Source: Stentor roeselii (lineage: Eukaryota; Ciliophora; Heterotrichea; Heterotrichida; Stentoridae). Taken from it: DNA of 64,000 nucleotides. Every line of letters begins with the position of its first letter. Positions within the stretch are counted from its first letter, which is position 1. The DNA lies in assembly GCA_006503475.1 (NCBI GenBank), contig RSEH01000010.1:186001-250000 (forward strand), given 5' to 3'. Under the pieces are notes generated by a model. It saw nothing but the letters and a program-made list of their open reading frames with translations. It was not told the DNA's origin and ran no database searches. The translations under genes were made by a program, and so were the position numbers. Positions 58,826 through 64,000 of this stretch are shown one piece after another.

Positions 58826-59668
58826 ATGGAACAACGCCCTAAAACAAGGACTGAACTGCAAGAATACAGAAAGCTACAACTTCGCAATATCGGGACAGAA
58901 TTCATGGAAAAACATATCAAGCACCATCCTCACATTATGGAAATCGTTAAGCCTAACTTGATTAACGCTCCTTCATACACAACTCCATATGTGCACAATC
59001 CCCGAGTTAAAACTAAAGCAGAACTCGACCAGTTACGACGTTCGCAAGGGCTGATGATTAATGAGCAGACAGTCAACTTTAATTGTAAAACTTTAGCAGA
59101 ACGAGTTGAAGAAAGAGAAAAACTGAGAGTTTTGAATAAACTTGAAAGTTCTCAAAGCGAAAGAGTAAAAGATCAAAGCAAAAATAACATCAAAACTTAC
59201 GAATCTAAATTTGCGAAAAGACCTGTTGGCGTTCATGGTGAAGAACTTCCAAAATTCAGCGACCATATACAAGAGTTCTGGAAACTCAGAGACGGGTACG
59301 TTGAAAACCCCAGCACATGTACAAGAGAAGAAAATTACTCTCGACCGATCTCTGTCTTCACAAGGCTCCGAGCGAAAACTGGTTCAATCGACAGCGAAAT
59401 AACAAAAAAGCCAGGTGAAATTAACCCATTTCCTGGCTTTGTGCCAAAAGAATCAGAAGGTTTCAGCATGAGACCAAGTTCTCGGTCAAGGTTTATTGAA
59501 GAGCAGTTTTTGAGTTCGCGTCCTTCTAGTGTGTTGGCAAAGGAACCTTCACTTCCGAGAACCAGACCTGCAACAGCGGCGGTCAAACCTGATTCAAAAA
59601 GTCGTCCGAAAACAGCAGCGACGACGAAATCAAATGACAAGAGTGTCAGATCGAGTGGTTTTTTGTAA
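58826..59668 (+). CDS. Basic, partly disordered protein, unknown
   Basis: 280 residues, Lys-, Arg- and Ser-rich. Two helical segments begin in a similar way (R-T-E-L-Q-E-Y-R-K and K-A-E-L-D-Q-L-R-R), suggesting a degenerate repeat. The last 60 residues are low-complexity (S-R-P-x-T-A type). A cytoskeletal or ciliary protein is possible; no domain supports a firm call. Its stop is 13 bp from the convergent gene at 59682. Confidence 0.55.
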   Translation: MEQRPKTRTELQEYRKLQLRNIGTEFMEKHIKHHPHIMEIVKPNLINAPSYTTPYVHNPRVKTKAELDQLRRSQGLMINEQTVNFNCKTLAERVEEREKLRVLNKLESSQSERVKDQSKNNIKTYESKFAKRPVGVHGEELPKFSDHIQEFWKLRDGYVENPSTCTREENYSRPISVFTRLRAKTGSIDSEITKKPGEINPFPGFVPKESEGFSMRPSSRSRFIEEQFLSSRPSSVLAKEPSLPRTRPATAAVKPDSKSRPKTAATTKSNDKSVRSSGFL

Positions 59669-59681
59669 GGTTTTAATTTAT

Positions 59682-59894
59682 CTAATCATCACCAGAAGGC
59701 TGGATCATTTCATAAATATTATCCAAATGAACTTTCATACACGGAATGTTCAAAACACTTAATTTTCTTGTATTTGATAGATTTTCTGCCTTTTGCCTGA
59801 ATTTCTTAAGAAAACCAGTACGATCTTGACCAATTTTCATTGTTGAAGACCTTCTAAACCGAGGGCGTTCGCCGGGTTCCTGAAACTGCATCAT
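59682..59894 (-). CDS. Small basic protein, unknown
   Basis: 70 residues starting M-M-Q-F-Q-E-P. Basic first half (R-P-R-F-R-R-S-S) and a short helix. Clean placement between two genes, with 13 bp to the convergent stop and 51 bp to a divergent start, supports it. No function is visible. Confidence 0.45.
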   Translation of the reverse strand: MMQFQEPGERPRFRRSSTMKIGQDRTGFLKKFRQKAENLSNTRKLSVLNIPCMKVHLDNIYEMIQPSGDD

Positions 59895-59945
59895 CCGTTA
59901 AATAATATGGAGAAATCAGGGATTTGCTAAGATTTCATTATAAAT

Positions 59946-60179
59946 ATGGTCCCGTCTGGCCTCTTCACACAGGATAAAAAGTTTGTTCATCCGAGAGTTG
60001 CTAAGATCAGATCGTTTAGGATTGAAGCCAGTCCTGAACAACAGAGCAGGGATTTCGACCAGCCTAGACAAGGAGACTTGAAATTTATCAGAATCAGTCA
60101 AAAAAACACTGTAGATTTCAATGATTTCAGAGAAAACGGAATTCAAATGAAAATCGATGATGTTTTATGTTTGGTTTAA
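59946..60179 (+). CDS. Small protein, unknown
   Basis: 77 residues. The start follows CATTATAAAT, the typical leader in this window, which favours this strand over the open frame opposite. Mixed charge, no domain. Confidence 0.45.
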   Translation: MVPSGLFTQDKKFVHPRVAKIRSFRIEASPEQQSRDFDQPRQGDLKFIRISQKNTVDFNDFRENGIQMKIDDVLCLV

Positions 60180-60472
60180 GATCTGAGTCATAATTAAGAA
60201 AAAGAATATATGAGTAGTTATTCAAGTACTTTAATTCTGTTGGATTTAGAAAATTTTTTAGATTGAAGAATTGGAATCGGGATTGAAAAATAATCAAAAA
60301 ATCAGTCTAAGTAAATATATGAAATTTGTGTATTCCTCATATAATTATTTTACTAATTCAAACATCAGTTCTCTTTTTCTTACTTTCAACAATTCCAAAA
60401 CAAATTTCTCTCACCTTAATCGAACCTAATGAAAATTAGAAAGTAAAAGCGAATTTAAATACTCCAAAATAA

Positions 60473-61030
60473 ATGGATCTCAAAGAGTACCTCACACAAT
60501 CTCGTAACCAAAGACATGAACTTCTCAAAACAGCCAATGGATATCTACACAAAGCAACTTCTAACGAAATCAAAAGATCGCCAATTCCACCTGAATCAGA
60601 AGATATCTACTCAGGTCCAAGTCCTCATGGTCTTCGACAATTTGAAAGCGATGTCAGTTATCACTTAAAAAAAATCTTCACACCTGGAATGAACGAAAGA
60701 TCTCAGCAGCTGTCGCTTGTTTCGAACAGAACGGTTAATGAAGGAATCAAAAAAGTTTATTCTAAAAATGCTCAGAGTAGAAAAGCTAAGCAGTTAGTCA
60801 TGATTCCCAAAGACTATTGCCCGGTATATATAAAGATTCCTGGAAGAGTTAGAAAAACTAAAAATTTTTCTGTTAGTCCTGAGATAACTGGAGATATTGT
60901 TCATAAAAGCTTTAACAAAATTCAGAAAGAGATAAAGAATTTTAGGAAATCATTCCATGAAAACTTGCTATTGCCTATTTTAACTACATCTGGAACTCAT
61001 GAGTACAGGTCAAAAGTATACAAATATTAA
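60473..61030 (+). CDS. Basic protein, unknown
   Basis: 185 residues, Lys- and Ser-rich, no membrane segment or known domain. The leader CCAAAATAA precedes the ATG. Codon use matches neighbouring genes. Function unknown. Confidence 0.55.
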   Translation: MDLKEYLTQSRNQRHELLKTANGYLHKATSNEIKRSPIPPESEDIYSGPSPHGLRQFESDVSYHLKKIFTPGMNERSQQLSLVSNRTVNEGIKKVYSKNAQSRKAKQLVMIPKDYCPVYIKIPGRVRKTKNFSVSPEITGDIVHKSFNKIQKEIKNFRKSFHENLLLPILTTSGTHEYRSKVYKY

Positions 61031-61574
61031 AATAATAACTACTTTGTTAAATTTTCATAAGCTTGATAAAATAGGTTAAATTAGCTAATGCCTTAGGTCT
61101 TTTTGTTTCAGAATATTTTTTTTAAGATTTAGTGACTCTTATGCTTTATAAATTTTCGGAATTCTTGAATATATGAATGTGGAATGGCTACCCTAAGAGC
61201 AATTTTTAACAATGATTCATTGATTTAGTAGACTATTTAACTACCATTTCAAGAGAAGATAGATATTAGAACTTTTCATAGATTTTAAGTATAGCAGAAC
61301 ACTAAAAATAATCCAAACTTCGAATTATTCTATATTTATCTAAAGACATATAAACTAATTATATATAACACCTTCAGAATCAAAATTTTTGATTAATCTT
61401 TATCAAATAAACTGGTTAAACAAAGAATTGAAGATAATCCTAAGAGTGTTCAACTAAATATCATAAATAACAGAAATAAGTTCTTAATGTGACTTTAAAA
61501 GTATTATATATACTTAAACACAATCTGGCTTATTATGTAGTATTCTATTGTAAAAACGATTATGGACTTTATAA
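61031..61574. other. AT-rich intergenic stretch
   Basis: About 540 bp upstream of the WD40/ankyrin gene. No gene, repeat or RNA was recognised; TTTATAA precedes the next start. Confidence 0.4.
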
Positions 61575-63782
61575 ATGTCTTTTTTATGCCAAGAAAATTC
61601 TTGCTTCAAATTAGTTGTGTTGGAATGCTCATGCAATGTAAGATTATGTGACAATCATCACTTCCAGCACACTCCTGTTAAAAATTGTTCAGATTTCAAG
61701 ATGATTCAACAGGACAATAATGAAAAATTTTTTGAAGTAAAGGATAAACTTCTGAGATTTGAAGAATCTGCCCCTAGTTCACTAAAAGATATAATAAGAG
61801 GAAAAGATATTAACATAACACTCGATGAAATAAAAAAGATAAAAAACAAGCTTAATGATTGGCTTAATAGCTCTAAAAAATCTGCTAGAGTCTTCATTAA
61901 TGAACTGAACCAATCTGATCAAGAAAAAAGCAAAAATACATTATCAATTTCGATGGATAAACTAAAAATAATAGAAAGATATGAAAAAAATCTTCCTAAT
62001 AAGAGAAATAGGGAAAAAACTAATAAATATATAAAAGTAAAACTAGAAAATAAGGAAGCCAAGACAGATTTATCAGAAATTGAAATGGCTCTGTCTTGTA
62101 TCAAGACTGTTGGTCTTGAAAATACTAATAATTTTAAAAACTATTATGAGATTTATGGTATGGATATACACGTTTCAAAATATCCATTTAGTCCGAATAG
62201 TAAATTTCTTGTCGGTAAAGAAAGTCAAATTCATAATGCGAATATTTGGAATATACAGAAAAATAAGAAAGAAGTAATTATAAAATCAATTGTAAGAACC
62301 AACAATATAGAAAAAGTTTGTTTCAGTTCAAAGTTAAAATATTTAGCAATCGCATCGAGACTTGTGATAATAATATATGATTTGAGAGATTTTTATGAAG
62401 TTGCAATAATTCATCATGATATACATGGCAGAATACTAGATATGTGCTTTAGTCCAGATGAGCAGTTTCTTGCTTTTTCAAGTTTTAGCTATATTCTAGG
62501 AATATGGGATATTTTAAAAAATAATACTCACTCAAGTTTCGAAGGGTTGTTTCATGCTATTTCTTTTAGTAATAACGGAAAAAAAATATTAGCTCATAAT
62601 CATTTGAAAATTGAAGTTTGGAACGTAAAAGGATCAAAAAAATACGCAGGAATCAACGCGAGCCCACAAACAATACATTCCATGATTCCTAGTCCAGATG
62701 GTAAAATTATCGCTATTGTATTATCTGGCGAAATGACTCATCTTTGGATAGATCAAACTGAAATTATTAATTTAGAAGACTATTTAATAAGACCTTATCA
62801 AGTTTGTTTTAGCAAAGACGGAAACTTGCTGGCATCTGCAGAAATGAATAAGACCTTTACATTATGGAATATTCAATCAAGAAAAACAGAATTTAAACTC
62901 GAAGATAGCAATCATGAAATTTTTACATGTGAATCTCAGATGTTTCTTATTGATGGTTATTTGATAACGAAATCTTTAACGACTCTAAAAATCTGGAATT
63001 TAAAATATCAAAGGATAGAAACTCAAATATCTGTTTACGTTCATAAAACCTTCCTAAGTCCTGATTGCTCACTTTTGTTATGTTACAATTATAAATCGCC
63101 AGTGCGTTTAATGAATATTATTACTACAAAGGATAGATCAAATGCATCAAAAGATTTTTTTTTCATCAAAAGCATTTGTTACACAAGGAATCATAAATTT
63201 ATAGTAAGTGAAAATGATAGAATTTCAGTTAAAGTTTGGAAAATCGTTACTAGAAGTGAAAAGTCTTTATCTACACCAAAATCGCTAGATATTACTAGTA
63301 TTTATTATCCTCAGTTTTATGAATTGAATGCTTTTTTAATGACACTTGAAGCTGTTCAAACCAATAAATATTCAAATAAAATTATCTGGTGGATGAAAAT
63401 TAGTAATTTAGAATTCACTCCACTTCATTTCGCTGCTTTTGAAGGGAATGAACAGGCTGTTAAGTTAGCTGTACTCACTGAACCGTATTTACCTATAGAA
63501 TGCGATTTTTTTGGTAGAACTCCTATTTATTATTCAATAATTAAGAAACATCAAAAAATTACTGACATTCTATTAAAATATTTGATTGGATTGAATATAA
63601 ATATCTATAATAAAGCAAGGATTCTTTGGGATCTAAGAAAAGATATGTCAGAAATAGTAAAAAATAACTCAAAGTATTTAAAGAGTTTTTTGGATTCGAT
63701 TCCTATTAAGAATTATCATAAATTAGAGGATCTTACTTTAGAGGAACTTGTGCAAAAGCTATCAATATTAGAAAATAACTAA
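61575..63782 (+). CDS. Zinc-binding, WD40 and ankyrin fusion protein
   Basis: 735 residues. The first 40 carry a Cys/His cluster (Cys5, Cys10, Cys18, Cys20, Cys25, His28, His32, Cys38) like a B-box-type zinc finger. A charged coiled region follows to about 180. WD40-like repeats cover about 190-570 (C-F-S-P-D-E-Q-F-L-A-F-S, C-F-S-K-D-G-N-L-L-A-S-A, T-L-W-N-I). Ankyrin-like repeats lie at about 610-690 (T-P-L-H-F-A-A-F-E-G-N). The layout suggests a scaffold or ubiquitin-linked regulator. Its A- and T-rich codons differ from the compact genes to the left and resemble those of the ISG12-like island. Confidence 0.75.
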   Translation: MSFLCQENSCFKLVVLECSCNVRLCDNHHFQHTPVKNCSDFKMIQQDNNEKFFEVKDKLLRFEESAPSSLKDIIRGKDINITLDEIKKIKNKLNDWLNSSKKSARVFINELNQSDQEKSKNTLSISMDKLKIIERYEKNLPNKRNREKTNKYIKVKLENKEAKTDLSEIEMALSCIKTVGLENTNNFKNYYEIYGMDIHVSKYPFSPNSKFLVGKESQIHNANIWNIQKNKKEVIIKSIVRTNNIEKVCFSSKLKYLAIASRLVIIIYDLRDFYEVAIIHHDIHGRILDMCFSPDEQFLAFSSFSYILGIWDILKNNTHSSFEGLFHAISFSNNGKKILAHNHLKIEVWNVKGSKKYAGINASPQTIHSMIPSPDGKIIAIVLSGEMTHLWIDQTEIINLEDYLIRPYQVCFSKDGNLLASAEMNKTFTLWNIQSRKTEFKLEDSNHEIFTCESQMFLIDGYLITKSLTTLKIWNLKYQRIETQISVYVHKTFLSPDCSLLLCYNYKSPVRLMNIITTKDRSNASKDFFFIKSICYTRNHKFIVSENDRISVKVWKIVTRSEKSLSTPKSLDITSIYYPQFYELNAFLMTLEAVQTNKYSNKIIWWMKISNLEFTPLHFAAFEGNEQAVKLAVLTEPYLPIECDFFGRTPIYYSIIKKHQKITDILLKYLIGLNINIYNKARILWDLRKDMSEIVKNNSKYLKSFLDSIPIKNYHKLEDLTLEELVQKLSILENN

Positions 63783-64000
63783 AATTAATAGAGTAGGTTA
63801 GGATAGTGAATCGATTTGAATTTATAATGTGTAAAGTTATAAAGATTTATAAAACTCACGTTAATAGATATAAAAAATAATAAGTCTTGTTACTCTAACA
63901 CAAACTTGCATAATTTTTAAGATAAATTATAACTCAAATGATCATTTATAAATTATTTTGGTAATTTATATCAATCTTAGTTTATCTTATAAGATTTTTT
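63783..64000. other. Right edge, non-coding
   Basis: The last 218 bp are AT-rich with no supported reading frame. Confidence 0.4.

Noticed and set aside
59916-60146. Minus-strand frame of 76 codons opposite the small gene at 59946
   Set aside because: The plus-strand frame has the usual TATAAAT leader; the opposite frame lacks it and overlaps almost fully.
1-64000. tRNA, rRNA, transposon or virus-derived sequence
   Set aside because: No cloverleaf with a typical T-loop, no rRNA core, and no transposase, integrase, polymerase or capsid-like protein was recognised on either strand by reading alone.

Overview
The window looks like macronuclear DNA of a heterotrich ciliate of the Stentor type. 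Every intron that can be placed from the reading frames is 15 nt long (one is 16 nt), starts GT (13 of 14 start GTA) and ends AG. TAA, TAG and TGA all act as ordinary stops, so the genetic code is standard. Genes are mostly uninterrupted, packed on both strands, and separated by AT-rich gaps that can be only 1 to 35 bp. No rRNA, tRNA, CRISPR array, transposon or virus-like element was recognised. Naming the genus is inference from these features, not from a search.

Left part (1 to 6265): the N-terminal end of a lysine-ketoglutarate reductase-like gene runs off the left edge. It is followed by a BET-type bromodomain protein, two tandem major facilitator transporters with identical intron positions, and a small four-pass membrane gene between them.

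Compact core (6266 to 34749): a sorting nexin with an EH domain, a tyrosine phosphatase, folylpolyglutamate synthase, Mediator MED6, PEX19, two importin-alpha genes, PP2A methylesterase, a SNAPC1-like protein, an acyl-CoA oxidase with an N-terminal PTS2 motif, replication factor C subunit 1, a centrin-like protein, a sugar transporter with a duplicated 70 bp start region, an anoctamin, a START-like protein, and a P3A-type ATPase whose catalytic motifs are altered. Neighbouring genes are often so close that promoters and 3' ends must lie inside adjacent coding sequence.

Accessory island (about 35.5 to 44.9 kb): all genes are on the minus strand with wide AT-rich gaps. Seven genes that look intact (one of them divergent) plus one frameshifted copy carry a glycine-rich domain like the interferon-inducible ISG12/IFI6-IFI27 family (Pfam Ifi-6-16). 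Their N-terminal parts are very different: none, a transmembrane anchor, acidic proline-rich linkers, or 13-residue repeats. A possible truncated relative and an orphan seven-pass membrane protein complete the island. This is the most unusual part of the window.

Right part (45871 to 64000): compact packing resumes. It holds a P-loop ATPase, an ankyrin-SAM-SAM protein ending in a CaaX box, a peroxiredoxin-5-like protein without its peroxidatic cysteine, an ankyrin protein, PP5, a SCYL2-like pseudokinase, a probable STN1 telomere protein, a TBC-domain Rab GAP with two tiny introns, several lineage-specific basic proteins, and a zinc-finger/WD40/ankyrin fusion at the right end.
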